A DNA stretch of 64,000 nt from Ideonella benzenivorans (GTDB lineage Bacteria > Pseudomonadota > Gammaproteobacteria > Burkholderiales > Burkholderiaceae_C). Shown here piece after piece: positions 26,748 to 35,428 of the stretch; positions within the stretch are counted from its first letter, which is position 1, and every line of letters starts with the position of its first letter. The notes under the pieces are model-generated. The model was not told the origin of the DNA. It did not search any database and was given only the letters and a program-made list of their open reading frames with translations. The stretch is taken from contig NZ_JAGWCB010000012.1 in assembly GCF_020387415.1 (NCBI RefSeq), positions 638,242-702,241 on the forward strand, written 5' to 3'. Both the position numbers and the translations under genes were made by a program.

Positions 26748-27182
26748 TCAGTTCAGGGAGTGGTTGACCTGAGGACCGATGGCTTGCCAGGCCTCGCGCA
26801 GCGGTTCCATCAGGTTTTCGCATTCGGCCACGATCCCAAGATCGTTGCGCACGTTGGCCAGCGTCAGACGCAGGGTGAGGTAGGCATAGAGATCGTGCAG
26901 ATCCTGCGCCAGCCGGCCCCCTTCCTTCAGATTGAGCGCGGCCTTCAAACCCTCGTCGACGATGCGGGCGGCCTTGCTCAGGGCCCGGCTCTTCTGCTCG
27001 ATCTGGGCATCGGCCATGTAGCCACGGGCCTGGCGCAGCGCTTCCATGTAGCCATCGAAGAGCATCTGGATGAGCTTGTGCGGCGTGGCATCGGCCAGCC
27101 CGGTCTCGACACCGACGGTGTGGTACGCACCGGCGAAGGCGGCGGCTTGACCCAGGGAGCGAGAGTAGGCGGGGCTGAACAT
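26748..27182 (-). CDS. fliS: Flagellin export chaperone FliS
   Basis: FliS binds the flagellin C-terminus before export. The 144-residue protein has the FliS motifs TPHKLIQMLFDGYMEALRQA (about residues 30-49), SKAARIVDEGLKAALNLKEG and LHDLYAYLTLRLTLANVRND. It is first in the fliS-fliT-ycgR set, with a sigma-28 promoter 37 bases upstream of the start. Confidence 0.96.
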   Translation of the reverse strand: MFSPAYSRSLGQAAAFAGAYHTVGVETGLADATPHKLIQMLFDGYMEALRQARGYMADAQIEQKSRALSKAARIVDEGLKAALNLKEGGRLAQDLHDLYAYLTLRLTLANVRNDLGIVAECENLMEPLREAWQAIGPQVNHSLN

Positions 27183-27218
27183 GGTGCTGTCTCGGTTTCG
27201 TTTACGGCGTTGAGACAG

Positions 27219-27245
27219 TTATCGACGGCCCCCGGCCGTTCTTGA
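27219..27245 (-). promoter_or_regulatory. Sigma-28 promoter of fliS-fliT-ycgR
   Basis: Read on the minus strand: TCAAGAAC (27245-27238), 11 bases, GTCGATAA (27226-27219). The -10 is 7/8 to GCCGATAA and the -35 begins TCAAG like the flagellin and motA sites. It leaves a short leader of about 30 bases to the fliS start at 27182. Confidence 0.65.
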
Positions 27246-27341
27246 GGAACTTTCTTGCGGCGGTCCCGGGGCCGGTCGGGCGCGCCAAACGACACAGGGC
27301 GCCTCCCGGCGCCCCGCGTGTTCATCCCTGGATCGGACGCT

Positions 27342-28799
27342 TCAGGCCGATGTGTTCAAGGCGGACATCTGCTTGGTCACATAGGCACTCAGGGCGTTCA
27401 TCGACGCCATCTGGGTGTCCAGCGCGGAAAACTGCGCGCGCAGACGGGTCTCGTAGGACGACAGGCGCTCGGTCAGCTCATCCTGCCGCTGCTGATTGCG
27501 CTTGATGGAGGCGTTGATCGCATCCTGGCGCAGCTGCAACGACCCCGCGGTGGGGTCCAGCACCGCATTGCCCAGGTCACGGAAGCGGTCCATGAACCCG
27601 GAGCTGGAGGAATCCGCGCCATCGGTGGCCAGGGCCTTGCCCACCTCGTCGGGCTTGGTCAGCGCCGTGTCCAATTTCGTGGCGTCGACGCTCAAGGTCC
27701 CGTCGCCGCCGACGCTGATGCCCATGTCCGACAGATGCTGCAGGCTGGCGGAGGCGGTGCTGGGCGCGTTGATGACGCTGCGCAGCCGGTTGAGCAAGCC
27801 CACCGTCGTGGCGTCCCCCTGCAGTGGCGAGCTCGTCCCCTGCGTGCCCTTGGCGGTGGGCGGCGTGTACTTGGTCTGGTCCTTGATGTAGCTGACCAGG
27901 GCGTTGAAGGCACTGACGAAGGAGTTGATCGACTTCTTCATGGTGTCGGTGTCGCTGGCCACGGTGACTGCCACCGGGCTGGCGCTGACCTTGCCGGCGG
28001 TGAAGCTCAGGCCATCCACCACGCTGTCGAACGTGTTGCTGGTGGAGCTCACCTGAATCCCGTTGATCGTGGCCTGGGCGTTGGTCGCCGCCTGGTTGAG
28101 CGACATCACCGACGCCGTGCCCGAAGGGGCATACGTCAACGCGGAGAGGCCCGTGCCGGCGTTGCCATCGTCCACGGTTTCGGCGGCGGTGATGCGAAAG
28201 CCGTTCTCGGCCCCCGTGGTCGTCGACCGCAGGGACAGCCGCGCCCCGCTGGCGTCGTTGACGATCGAGGCGGTGACCCCGGCATTGGCGCCATTGATCT
28301 TGTCCCGGATGGACGCCAAGCTGGTGTCGCCCGGCCCGATGGTGATGCTCACCGGCGAAGAGCCGCTCTTGCCGGTGAAAGTGCTGCCCGACCAGGAGCC
28401 CAGCTCCACGGTCAGCGTGCCCTCGCTGAGGGTCGCGCTTGACGCGCTGAAAGTCCCCGAGGTCACCGTCTGCGCGTTGGCCAGGGCCTGCACGGACACG
28501 CTGTAGCTGCCCGCGGCCGCGCTGATCCCGGCCGAGCCGCTGATCACCGTGGTGTCGGCCGAGGTGAAGGACTTGGTCTTCCACAGCGAGCTGCTGCTCA
28601 GTGAGGCCGCCGCATCCCGCATGGTCGAGGTCAGACTGGCCAGCTTGCCCATCGAGGACAGCTGGGTCTTCATCTGCGACTGTTCGGTCGCCAGCTGGTC
28701 GATCGGCTTTTGCTCGCCCGACATCAGCGCCGCGATGATCGATTCCGCCTGGAGCCCGGAGCCAACGCCCAGGGAAGAAATGGGAGCAGAAGAAGACAT
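27342..28799 (-). CDS. fliD: Flagellar filament cap protein FliD
   Basis: FliD caps the filament and folds incoming flagellin. The 485-residue protein begins MSSSAPISSLGVGSGLQAES and has the N-terminal FliD domain with QKPIDQLATEQSQMKTQLSS. The central region is Ser/Thr/Gly-rich. The C-terminal coiled helix has INASIKRNQQRQDELTERLS and LDTQMASMNALSAYVTKQMS, the typical FliD end. It lies between flagellin A and fliS in the same direction, with 159 bases to fliS. Confidence 0.96.
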   Translation of the reverse strand: MSSSAPISSLGVGSGLQAESIIAALMSGEQKPIDQLATEQSQMKTQLSSMGKLASLTSTMRDAAASLSSSSLWKTKSFTSADTTVISGSAGISAAAGSYSVSVQALANAQTVTSGTFSASSATLSEGTLTVELGSWSGSTFTGKSGSSPVSITIGPGDTSLASIRDKINGANAGVTASIVNDASGARLSLRSTTTGAENGFRITAAETVDDGNAGTGLSALTYAPSGTASVMSLNQAATNAQATINGIQVSSTSNTFDSVVDGLSFTAGKVSASPVAVTVASDTDTMKKSINSFVSAFNALVSYIKDQTKYTPPTAKGTQGTSSPLQGDATTVGLLNRLRSVINAPSTASASLQHLSDMGISVGGDGTLSVDATKLDTALTKPDEVGKALATDGADSSSSGFMDRFRDLGNAVLDPTAGSLQLRQDAINASIKRNQQRQDELTERLSSYETRLRAQFSALDTQMASMNALSAYVTKQMSALNTSA

Positions 28800-28830
28800 G
28801 GGGCGTTCCTAAGCTGGATGGGCAATGCGG

Positions 28831-28846
28831 CTCAGGGCGTCCTGAG
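28831..28846. repeat. Short inverted repeat upstream of fliD
   Basis: CTCAGG, 4 bases, CCTGAG, lying 32 bases before the fliD start. It could be a small operator or part of a leader hairpin. No regulator can be assigned. Confidence 0.3.
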
Positions 28847-28884
28847 ACGCCGCTGAACCGCGGTCTTGCATCGTGCAGACAGAA

Positions 28885-28904
28885 TCGGCCGCAAACGCGG
28901 CCGA
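28885..28904 (-). terminator. Hairpin after flagellin A
   Basis: Perfect 8-bp stem TCGGCCGC / GCGGCCGA with a 4-base loop, 38 bases past the flagellin A stop. Read on the minus strand it is followed by TTCTGTCT, a weak U-rich tail, so partial termination before fliD is plausible. Confidence 0.5.
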
Positions 28905-28942
28905 CTTGAGCGAAGTCTGCGCCGCACGCAGCGCTTTTTGCC

Positions 28943-29791
28943 TCAACCGCCCAGGAGCTTGAGCACCTGCTGCGGCAGCTGGTTGGCCTGCGCGACCATC
29001 GCCGTGCCGGCCTGCTGCAGGATCTGCGCGCGGCTCAGGTTGGCGGTTTCCTGGGCGTAGTCCGCGTCCATGATGCGACTGCGGGCGGCGGCCTGGTTTT
29101 CCACCGACTGCTGCAACTGCGAAATGATGGCGTCGAACCGGCTCTGGACGGCGCCGAAGGTGGCGCGGGTGTCGTTGACCAGGTTGATCGCGTTGTCAAT
29201 GGAGTTGATGACGCTGCCGATCGCCGTGAAGTCGGCCGTGCCATCGATGACCACCGTCGAGACGGTGACGCTGGTCACCGTGGCGTTGGACGTCATGTTG
29301 CTGGTGGCCACGGTGATCACGTCGTCGGAGGTCGTGTTGGCCCCGATCTGGAAATTCAGCGTGGTGGCATCGGCCCCGAGGATGTGCTGACCATTGAAGG
29401 TCGTTCCGCCCAGCACCCGCGTGATTTCCGCCTGAAGTTGGGCGAATTCCTTGTTCAGCGAGTCCTTGTCGGAGCTGGAATTGGTCGCGTTGCGGGCCTG
29501 CACCGCCAGTTCACGCATGCGCTGCAGCGAATCGCCGACCTTGGACAGCGCCCCTTCCGCCGTTTGAGACAGCGAGATGCCGTCGTTGGCGTTGCGCACG
29601 GCCACGTTCATGCCGCGCACCTGGGCGTTCATCCGCTCGGCGATGGCCAGACCGGCAGCATCATCCTTGGCGGAATTGACCCGCAGGCCGGACGAGAGCC
29701 GCTGCATCGACACGCTCAGCGACGACTGCGATGCGTTCAGGTTGCGCTGAGCATTCAGCGACGCAAGGTTGGTGTTGATGGTCTGTGGCAT
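28943..29791 (-). CDS. fliC: Flagellin A
   Basis: Flagellin is the filament subunit. The 282-residue protein (ATG 29791) has the conserved N-terminal D0/D1 helix ([40 protein letters not shown]) and C-terminal D1/D0 helix ([40 protein letters not shown]). Between them lies a short variable part rich in Thr/Ser/Val, with candidate O-glycosylation sites. It has diverged from the other two flagellins, mostly in the centre. No convincing sigma-28 promoter was found in the 303 bases upstream, unlike the other two. Confidence 0.96.
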   Translation of the reverse strand: MPQTINTNLASLNAQRNLNASQSSLSVSMQRLSSGLRVNSAKDDAAGLAIAERMNAQVRGMNVAVRNANDGISLSQTAEGALSKVGDSLQRMRELAVQARNATNSSSDKDSLNKEFAQLQAEITRVLGGTTFNGQHILGADATTLNFQIGANTTSDDVITVATSNMTSNATVTSVTVSTVVIDGTADFTAIGSVINSIDNAINLVNDTRATFGAVQSRFDAIISQLQQSVENQAAARSRIMDADYAQETANLSRAQILQQAGTAMVAQANQLPQQVLKLLGG

Positions 29792-30094
29792 GCGAGCACT
29801 CCTGAAGATTTCACCCATCCGGCGAACATGCCGGTCTTTCCGGGCTCGACGGACTTTTCCGTCGCAACCGCCAAGCCCGGCGCCAGGTCACCGTCGACCC
29901 CTGGCCTGCGCCAGGGAGGGTCTCGCCAGTGCCTCCGGACCGCGAACCTTCTGGTGAAGGGTCGTTGGGAGAAATTCTGAAAGGGAGTGCGGCCTGCCGA
30001 AGCCGCGAAATAAGGCCGATTCAACGGCCTGTTCCCGCCTGAACGTGAACAGGCCCCACCGGGAAACCGGTGGGGCCTGGCGCTCAGGTCGGCA
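29792..30094 (-). other. Space between flagellin B and flagellin A
   Basis: This 303-base stretch has no gene. It holds the flagellin B terminator hairpin at 30050-30079. I searched it for a sigma-28 site in the flagellin A direction and found only partial matches with wrong spacing. Confidence 0.6.
30050..30079 (-). terminator. Strong hairpin after flagellin B
   Basis: Perfect 13-bp stem CAGGCCCCACCGG / CCGGTGGGGCCTG around a 4-base loop, starting 15 bases after the flagellin B stop. There is no real U-tract (TTCACGTTC follows on the minus strand). It could terminate, or protect the abundant flagellin message from 3' decay. Confidence 0.65.
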
Positions 30095-30940
30095 TCAACC
30101 CAGCAGCTTCAACACGCTTTGCGGCATTTGGTTGGCCTGGGCCACCATCGCCGTGCCGGCCTGTTGCAGGATCTGCGCGCGGCTCAGGTTGGAGGTTTCC
30201 TGGGCGTAGTCCGCGTCCATGATCCGGCTGCGGGCGGCGCTCTGGTTCTCCACCGAGGTCTGCAGGTTCGAGATCACCGCGTCGAACCGGCTCTGCGTCG
30301 CGCCGAACATCGCGCGCTGGTTGTTCACCGTGTTGATCGCCGAGTCCAGGTTGTTGATCACGGTGGCGATCGCGCTGGTCGTCGCGGTCGAGCCGATGCC
30401 CACGGTGTTGCCCGTCACGGTCGACACGGTGGTCTCGGCCTTCAGGTTGGTCGTCGAGACGGACAGGGTGTCTTCCGCGTTGGTGTTGGCGCCGATCTGG
30501 AAGGTCATGGCCCCCGCGTCCGAGCCCAGCATGTACTTGCCGTTGAACGAGGTCCCGCCCAGCACCCGGGTGATTTCCGACTGCAGCTGCGCGTATTCCT
30601 GGTTCAGCGAGTCGCGGTCCGCGCTGGTGTTGGTGCCGTTGGCGGCCTGCACCGCCAGTTCACGCATGCGCTGCAGCGAGTCACCGACCTTGGACAGCGC
30701 GCCTTCGGCCGTCTGGGCCAGGGAGATGCCGTCGTTGGCGTTGCGGATCGCCACGTTCATGCCACGCACCTGGGCGTTCATGCGTTCGGCGATCGCCAGA
30801 CCGGCCGCATCGTCCTTGGCCGAGTTCACCCGCAGGCCCGAAGACAGGCGCTGCATGGCGGTCGACAGGGCCGATTGCGAGCCGCTGAGGTTGCGCTGAG
30901 CGTTCAGCGAGGCGATGTTGGTGTTGATGGTTTGAGGCAT
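30095..30940 (-). CDS. fliC: Flagellin B (near-identical to flagellin C)
   Basis: The 281-residue protein has full D0/D1 ends ([40 protein letters not shown]) and a short centre with [20 protein letters not shown], rich in Ser/Thr. It differs from flagellin C at only about ten residues, mainly at the extreme ends. At DNA level about 800 bases (30130-30930) match 31278-32078. The left half, encoding the C-terminal part, looks identical base for base. A sigma-28 promoter lies at 31107-31134, about 165 bases upstream. Confidence 0.96.
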   Translation of the reverse strand: MPQTINTNIASLNAQRNLSGSQSALSTAMQRLSSGLRVNSAKDDAAGLAIAERMNAQVRGMNVAIRNANDGISLAQTAEGALSKVGDSLQRMRELAVQAANGTNTSADRDSLNQEYAQLQSEITRVLGGTSFNGKYMLGSDAGAMTFQIGANTNAEDTLSVSTTNLKAETTVSTVTGNTVGIGSTATTSAIATVINNLDSAINTVNNQRAMFGATQSRFDAVISNLQTSVENQSAARSRIMDADYAQETSNLSRAQILQQAGTAMVAQANQMPQSVLKLLG

Positions 30941-31106
30941 GTTGACACTCCTACAGGGTTACCAAAAGTCTCCGGTTCAAGCACCGACGCGATCTCTCGC
31001 TCAGCGCCGGGTGCTCCTCCGATCGGGCCTTGCCTGCTTGGGCGGACCTGACCTTTGGCCATCTCACCGGACCCCAGGATCTGTTTGTCAGCTCCTGTTG
31101 AATGGG

Positions 31107-31134
31107 TTATCGGAGATGCCAATCGCCAACTTGA
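31107..31134 (-). promoter_or_regulatory. Sigma-28 promoter of flagellin B
   Basis: On the minus strand TCAAGTTG (31134-31127), 12 bases, TCCGATAA (31114-31107). The -10 is 7/8 and the -35 6/8 to the enterobacterial consensus, with the same spacing as the flgM and motA sites. The leader would be about 160 bases. Confidence 0.8.
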
Positions 31135-31202
31135 GAGGAATTTTCGAAGGGCCTCACCCCGGCACCGCGCCACGGCGCGACTCACAGGGCGAGGGCGGTT
31201 TC

Positions 31203-31224
31203 GACCGGCGCCACGGCGCCGGTC
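31203..31224 (-). terminator. Hairpin after flagellin C
   Basis: Perfect inverted repeat GACCGGCGCC / GGCGCCGGTC with a 2-base centre, 19 bases after the flagellin C stop. The region 30941-31242 (302 bases) otherwise holds only the flagellin B promoter. Confidence 0.55.
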
Positions 31225-31242
31225 TCAGCCTTCAGTGCCCCT

Positions 31243-32088
31243 TCATCGAAGCAGGGACAGGACGTTCTGCGGCAACTGATTGGCCTGGGCCACCATCGCC
31301 GTGCCGGCCTGTTGCAGGATCTGCGCGCGGCTCAGGTTGGAGGTTTCCTGGGCGTAGTCCGCGTCCATGATCCGGCTGCGGGCGGCGCTCTGGTTCTCCA
31401 CCGAGGTCTGCAGGTTCGAGATCACCGCGTCGAACCGGCTCTGCGTCGCGCCGAACATCGCGCGCTGGTTGTTCACCGTGTTGATCGCCGAGTCCAGGTT
31501 GTTGATCACGGTGGCGATCGCGCTGGTCGTCGCGGTCGAGCCGATGCCCACGGTGTTGCCCGTCACGGTCGACACGGTGGTCTCGGCCTTCAGGTTGGTC
31601 GTCGAGACGGACAGGGTGTCTTCCGCGTTGGTGTTGGCGCCGATCTGGAAGGTCATGGCCCCCGCGTCCGAACCCAGCATGTACTTGCCGTTGAACGAGG
31701 TCCCGCCCAGCACCCGGGTGATTTCCGACTGCAGCTGCGAATATTCCTGGTTCAGCGAGTCGCGGTCCGCGCTGGTGTTGGTGCCGTTGGCGGCCTGCAC
31801 CGCCAGTTCACGCATGCGCTGCAGCGAGTCACCGACCTTGGACAGCGCGCCTTCGGCCGTCTGAGCCAGGGAGATGCCGTCGTTGGCGTTGCGCACGGCC
31901 ACGTTCATGCCACGCACCTGGGCGTTCATGCGTTCGGCGATCGCCAGACCGGCCGCGTCGTCCTTGGCCGAGTTCACCCGCAGACCCGAAGACAGGCGCT
32001 GCATGGCGGTCGACAGGGCCGATTGCGAGCCGCTGAGGTTGCGCTGAGCATTCAGCGAGGCGATGTTGGTGTTGATGGAGGTGGTCAT
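31243..32088 (-). CDS. fliC: Flagellin C (near-identical to flagellin B)
   Basis: The 281-residue protein starts [20 protein letters not shown] and ends [14 protein letters not shown]; these ends and a few internal changes (for example Val for Ile in [11 protein letters not shown]) separate it from flagellin B. The rest, including the Ser/Thr-rich centre, is the same. It is the flagellin nearest to the glycosylation island, which is divergent from it with 270 bases between. Confidence 0.96.
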   Translation of the reverse strand: MTTSINTNIASLNAQRNLSGSQSALSTAMQRLSSGLRVNSAKDDAAGLAIAERMNAQVRGMNVAVRNANDGISLAQTAEGALSKVGDSLQRMRELAVQAANGTNTSADRDSLNQEYSQLQSEITRVLGGTSFNGKYMLGSDAGAMTFQIGANTNAEDTLSVSTTNLKAETTVSTVTGNTVGIGSTATTSAIATVINNLDSAINTVNNQRAMFGATQSRFDAVISNLQTSVENQSAARSRIMDADYAQETSNLSRAQILQQAGTAMVAQANQLPQNVLSLLR

Positions 32089-32172
32089 GAAAGCTCTCCT
32101 GCTAAAGCGTTGGGCGAGCCGGGTGGGCTCCGAAGAGGCCCACCGCAGCGGCGATTGGGCCCGTGGACCCTA

Positions 32173-32199
32173 TTTCGGAGCCCCCATCGAAGGACTTGA
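32173..32199 (-). promoter_or_regulatory. Sigma-28-like promoter of flagellin C
   Basis: On the minus strand TCAAGTCC (32199-32192), 12 bases, then TCCGAAA (32179-32173). The distance between the -35 TCAAGT and the -10 TCCGA is exactly the same as at flagellin B, but the -10 has AAA in place of TAA. It leaves a leader of about 80 bases. Confidence 0.55.
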
Positions 32200-32345
32200 G
32201 GCCTTTTTAGGTCGCTTTTCAAGCGATCACCTTGCCGGCCCAACGCGTGCCGTTCCCAGGCAAACCGCCCCTCCCCCACCCACGGCGGGCCGTCCAGCCG
32301 CCCGATCGCTGTGCTTTTCAGCGGATTGACGGCCCGGGTGGCCCC

Positions 32346-32361
32346 TAAAGTTTTCGGCATG
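32346..32361 (+). promoter_or_regulatory. -10-like element seven bases before a start codon (leaderless candidate)
   Basis: TAAAGT is followed by seven bases and then the ATG at 32359. If used by sigma-70, transcription would begin at or next to the A of the start codon. TTGACG at 32326 could be the -35, though the 14-base spacing is short. Confidence 0.35.
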
Positions 32362-33489
32362 TCTTCCGACCAGACCGCCTCCGCCCCCCTGTGGCGGGTT
32401 GCCCTCGTGGTCATCGCACGCGATGAGGCGCCCCGTCTCGCGCGGCTGCTGCAGAGCGTTCGGCCCTGGGTGGACGACATGGTGGTGCTGGACACCGGGT
32501 CACGCGACGCCACAGTCGCCATCGCCCAGGACAGCGGCGCCCGGGTGGGGCACTTCCGCTGGTGCGATGACTTCTCCGCCGCCCGGAACGCGGCACTGGA
32601 CCTGGCCGCCGCCGATTGGCATGTGATCGCCGATGCCGACGAATGGCTGGAAGCCGGCGGCCCGGCCCTGGCCCAACTGCGTCACACCCGGCCCGACTTC
32701 GTGGGGCGCCTGGAGATCCACAACCATCAGGGCGACCAGGAGGTTTCCAGCTGGCTGAGCCGCATCCTGCCCGGTCCGGTGCGCTACCAGGGCTTCATCC
32801 ACGAGCAACCCCGGCACGCCTTGCCAGTGCGCACCTGGCCCGTGACCCTGGGACATGACGGCTACCAGGCCAACGCGCTGCGCGCCAAGGACGGCCGCAA
32901 CGCACGCCTGCTGAGCGCCGCGCTGGCACGCGCACCGGCCGACGCCTACCTCTGGTACCAGCTTGGCAAGGACCACGATGTCTACCAGCGCTACGGGCCG
33001 GCCGTCCAGGCCTTCGACCAGGCGGAGCGCCTCCTGGGTGCCACCGCCGCCCCCGGCTGGCTGCACGATCTGGTGGTTCGGCGCCTGCATGCCCTCAAGC
33101 GCTGCAAGCGCCACGCCGAGGCCATTCAGCAGGCTGAGCGCCAGCTGCCGCAGTGGTCCCACTCGCCCGACTACCTGTTCGCCATCGGCGACCTGCTGCT
33201 GGACTGGGCCGCCGACGCGCCCGATCTGGCCCCTCAGCTGCTGCCGATGATGGAAGAGGCCTGGCAAGGCTGCCTTCGCCTGGGAGAGCACCCCGAACTG
33301 GAAGGCGCCGTGCATGGCCGGGGCAGCCATCTGGCCGCCACCAACCTGGCGCTGCTCTATGACGTGATGGCGCGCCCCGACGACGCCACACGCTACCGCG
33401 CCCTGGCGCGCGACCTGGCAATGCCACAAGATGCCCCCGAAGCAGGCCGCTTTTCCTGCAGCGGGCCGGAAAGGCGCCCCCTAGAGTGA
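32359..33489 (+). CDS. Family-2 glycosyltransferase with TPR-like region (glycosylation island)
   Basis: This 376-residue protein (ATG 32359; an in-frame GTG at 32311 is less likely) has a GT-A domain: VVIARDEAPRLARLLQSV, MVVLDTGSRDATVAIAQD, HFRWCDDFSAARNAAL and HVIADADEWLE. An alpha-helical, TPR-like C-terminal half follows. Its plan equals that of the protein at 24127. It begins the plus-strand island beside the flagellin genes and ends six bases before the OGT-like gene. Flagellin, or a sugar already on it, is the likely target by context only. Confidence 0.85.
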   Translation: MSSDQTASAPLWRVALVVIARDEAPRLARLLQSVRPWVDDMVVLDTGSRDATVAIAQDSGARVGHFRWCDDFSAARNAALDLAAADWHVIADADEWLEAGGPALAQLRHTRPDFVGRLEIHNHQGDQEVSSWLSRILPGPVRYQGFIHEQPRHALPVRTWPVTLGHDGYQANALRAKDGRNARLLSAALARAPADAYLWYQLGKDHDVYQRYGPAVQAFDQAERLLGATAAPGWLHDLVVRRLHALKRCKRHAEAIQQAERQLPQWSHSPDYLFAIGDLLLDWAADAPDLAPQLLPMMEEAWQGCLRLGEHPELEGAVHGRGSHLAATNLALLYDVMARPDDATRYRALARDLAMPQDAPEAGRFSCSGPERRPLE

Positions 33490-33497
33490 TCGGCATG
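33482..33497 (+). promoter_or_regulatory. -10-like element seven bases before a start codon
   Basis: TAGAGT, seven bases, then ATG 33495. The surrounding bases (CCCCTAGAGTGATCGGCATG) closely copy those before the previous gene (CCCCTAAAGTTTTCGGCATG). This may be an internal leaderless promoter. Confidence 0.35.
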
Positions 33498-35417
33498 AAA
33501 AAGCGCCATCACCAGCCATCCCACGCGACCGACCACTGGCAGGCCGGGGTCGAGGCTCTTCAGGCCAAGCAATGGTTGAAGGCCGCGGAGGCATTCGAGC
33601 GTGGCGTCCATGCCTCGCCCGAGAACGCCCTCATGTGGCTGTATCAGGCGCGCGCCCTGTATTCCGCCCAACGCTTCGACGATGCCATCGTCGCCGCGCG
33701 CGAGGCCTACCGGCTGTTGCCCGACAACGTGCTGGCCATGCGCCTGCTGGCCGATCTGCTGCAGCAACAGCACCGCGGCGAGGAGGCCGTGGCGGTCTTC
33801 AAGGCCTATGCGCCCGAAGGCCCCCGCGATGCCGACTGGTACGCCGACTACGGCGTGGCGCTGCACAACACGGGTCAGTACCGAGACGCGATCACCGCTT
33901 ACTTTCAGTCGCTGGCCTTGAAGCTGGATGCGCCGCTGACGCACTACCGCCTGGGCCTGAGCTTTCGCGAGCTGAACATGTCCTACGAATCCACCGAGTG
34001 CTTCCGCACGGCGGTGTCGCTGGACAACCCCGATGTGCGGACCGTGGCCCTGTCGCTGCTGGTGCATGAAGGGCGCCAGAGCTGCAACTGGGCCCACACC
34101 GAGCAGGACACCCAGGATCTTCTGGCGGCGGTGGATCTGGCCAATGAAAACACGGGCCAGCTGCTCTCACCCTTCTCCCTGCTGGCGGTGGAAGCCAGCG
34201 CCGCGCAGCTGCGCCGCATGGGCGAGGTGCGCTCGCGCAGCCTGACCCGGGGCATCACCCCTTTTCCCGCCCCGGGGCCACGCCGCCCCGGCCGGGTGCG
34301 GATCGGCTACCTCTCGAGCGACTTCCACAACCACGCCACCGCCATCCTGATGACCGAGCTGCTGGAGCGGCGCAACACCGAGCAGTTCGAGGTCACGCTG
34401 TATTCACACAGCCGTGACGACGGCACCCCGATGATGCACCGGATCCGGGCCGCGGCCGATCACTTCGTCGATGTGAGCCACCTGACCAATCTTCAGGCGG
34501 CCCGACGGATGCGCGAGGACGGCATCGACATCGCGGTGGACCTGAAGGGGCACACGGCCAACAGCCGCTTCGAGCTTCTGGCCTATCGGCCGGCGCCCGT
34601 GTCGGCGGCCTACCTGGGCTATCCGGAGACCACGGGGGCCAACTTCATCGACTACATCATCGGTGATCAGGTGGTCACCCCCCTGGCGCAGGCCGCGCAC
34701 TACACCGAACACATCGCCCAACTGCCGTACTGCTACCAGCCCAACGACCGGCAGCGCTACCTGCCGCCCTGCCCCAGCCGCGCGGAACTGGGTCTGCCCG
34801 AAGACGCGGTGGTGCTGTGCTGCTTCAACCAGAACTACAAGTACACGCCGCACATGCTGGATCTGTGGGCGGCCATCCTGGCCAAGGCCCCCAAGGCGGT
34901 GCTCTGGATGCTGGCCTGGAACCCGATCGCGCAGAGCAATCTGCAGCGTGAGCTGACGGCCCGGGGCGTGCCGCCGGAGCGGGTGTTCTGGGCGCCCAAG
35001 CTGCTGGTCAACGCGCACATCGCCCGTTTGCGCGCCGCCGACCTGTTCCTGGACACCTGGCCCTGCAACGCGCACACCACCGCCAGCGACGCGCTGTGGG
35101 CCGCCGTGCCGGTGCTGACGGTGCCGGGGGAACGCTTTGCCTCGCGGGTGGCGGCCAGCCTGCTGTGCGCCTGCGGCCTGCCGGACCTGGCCTGCGCCGA
35201 CGAAGCCACCTATGTGGAAATGGGCGCCTCGCTGGCCAACACCCCGGAGCTGCTCGCATTTCTGAAGCAGGAGCTGGAAAGCCACCGCATGACCCTGCCG
35301 CTGTTCGACACCGATCGGTACACGCGCGACTATGAGGCCCTGCTGATGCGCATGTTCGAACGCAGCCAGGCCGGACTGCCGCCCGCCGCCCTTGCGGCCG
35401 AGCTGGCTTCTCACTGA
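33495..35417 (+). CDS. TPR / SPINDLY-type O-linked glycosyltransferase (GT41), probable flagellin O-GlcNAc-type transferase
   Basis: The 640-residue protein has N-terminal TPR repeats (about residues 10-200, e.g. ALMWLYQARALYSAQRFDDA). A C-terminal GT41 domain (about residues 255-625) has IGYLSSDFHNHATAILMTEL, LKGHTANSRFELLAYRPAPV, GYPETTGANFIDYIIGD and the nucleotide-sugar site TWPCNAHTTASDALWAAVPV followed by PGERFASRVAASLL. GT41 enzymes put single sugars, often GlcNAc, on Ser/Thr of folded proteins. Bacterial members near flagellin genes are known flagellin modifiers. Ser/Thr-rich flagellins 1.4 kb away are the obvious candidates. It is 11 bases before the epimerase gene. Confidence 0.88.
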   Translation: MKKRHHQPSHATDHWQAGVEALQAKQWLKAAEAFERGVHASPENALMWLYQARALYSAQRFDDAIVAAREAYRLLPDNVLAMRLLADLLQQQHRGEEAVAVFKAYAPEGPRDADWYADYGVALHNTGQYRDAITAYFQSLALKLDAPLTHYRLGLSFRELNMSYESTECFRTAVSLDNPDVRTVALSLLVHEGRQSCNWAHTEQDTQDLLAAVDLANENTGQLLSPFSLLAVEASAAQLRRMGEVRSRSLTRGITPFPAPGPRRPGRVRIGYLSSDFHNHATAILMTELLERRNTEQFEVTLYSHSRDDGTPMMHRIRAAADHFVDVSHLTNLQAARRMREDGIDIAVDLKGHTANSRFELLAYRPAPVSAAYLGYPETTGANFIDYIIGDQVVTPLAQAAHYTEHIAQLPYCYQPNDRQRYLPPCPSRAELGLPEDAVVLCCFNQNYKYTPHMLDLWAAILAKAPKAVLWMLAWNPIAQSNLQRELTARGVPPERVFWAPKLLVNAHIARLRAADLFLDTWPCNAHTTASDALWAAVPVLTVPGERFASRVAASLLCACGLPDLACADEATYVEMGASLANTPELLAFLKQELESHRMTLPLFDTDRYTRDYEALLMRMFERSQAGLPPAALAAELASH

Positions 35418-35428
35418 GCGGAGCGCCC

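Noticed and set aside
29834..29860. Sigma-28-like pieces upstream of flagellin A
   Set aside because: AAAAGTCC and CCGGAAAG occur but spacing is about seven bases instead of 11-12 and the -10 core is wrong.
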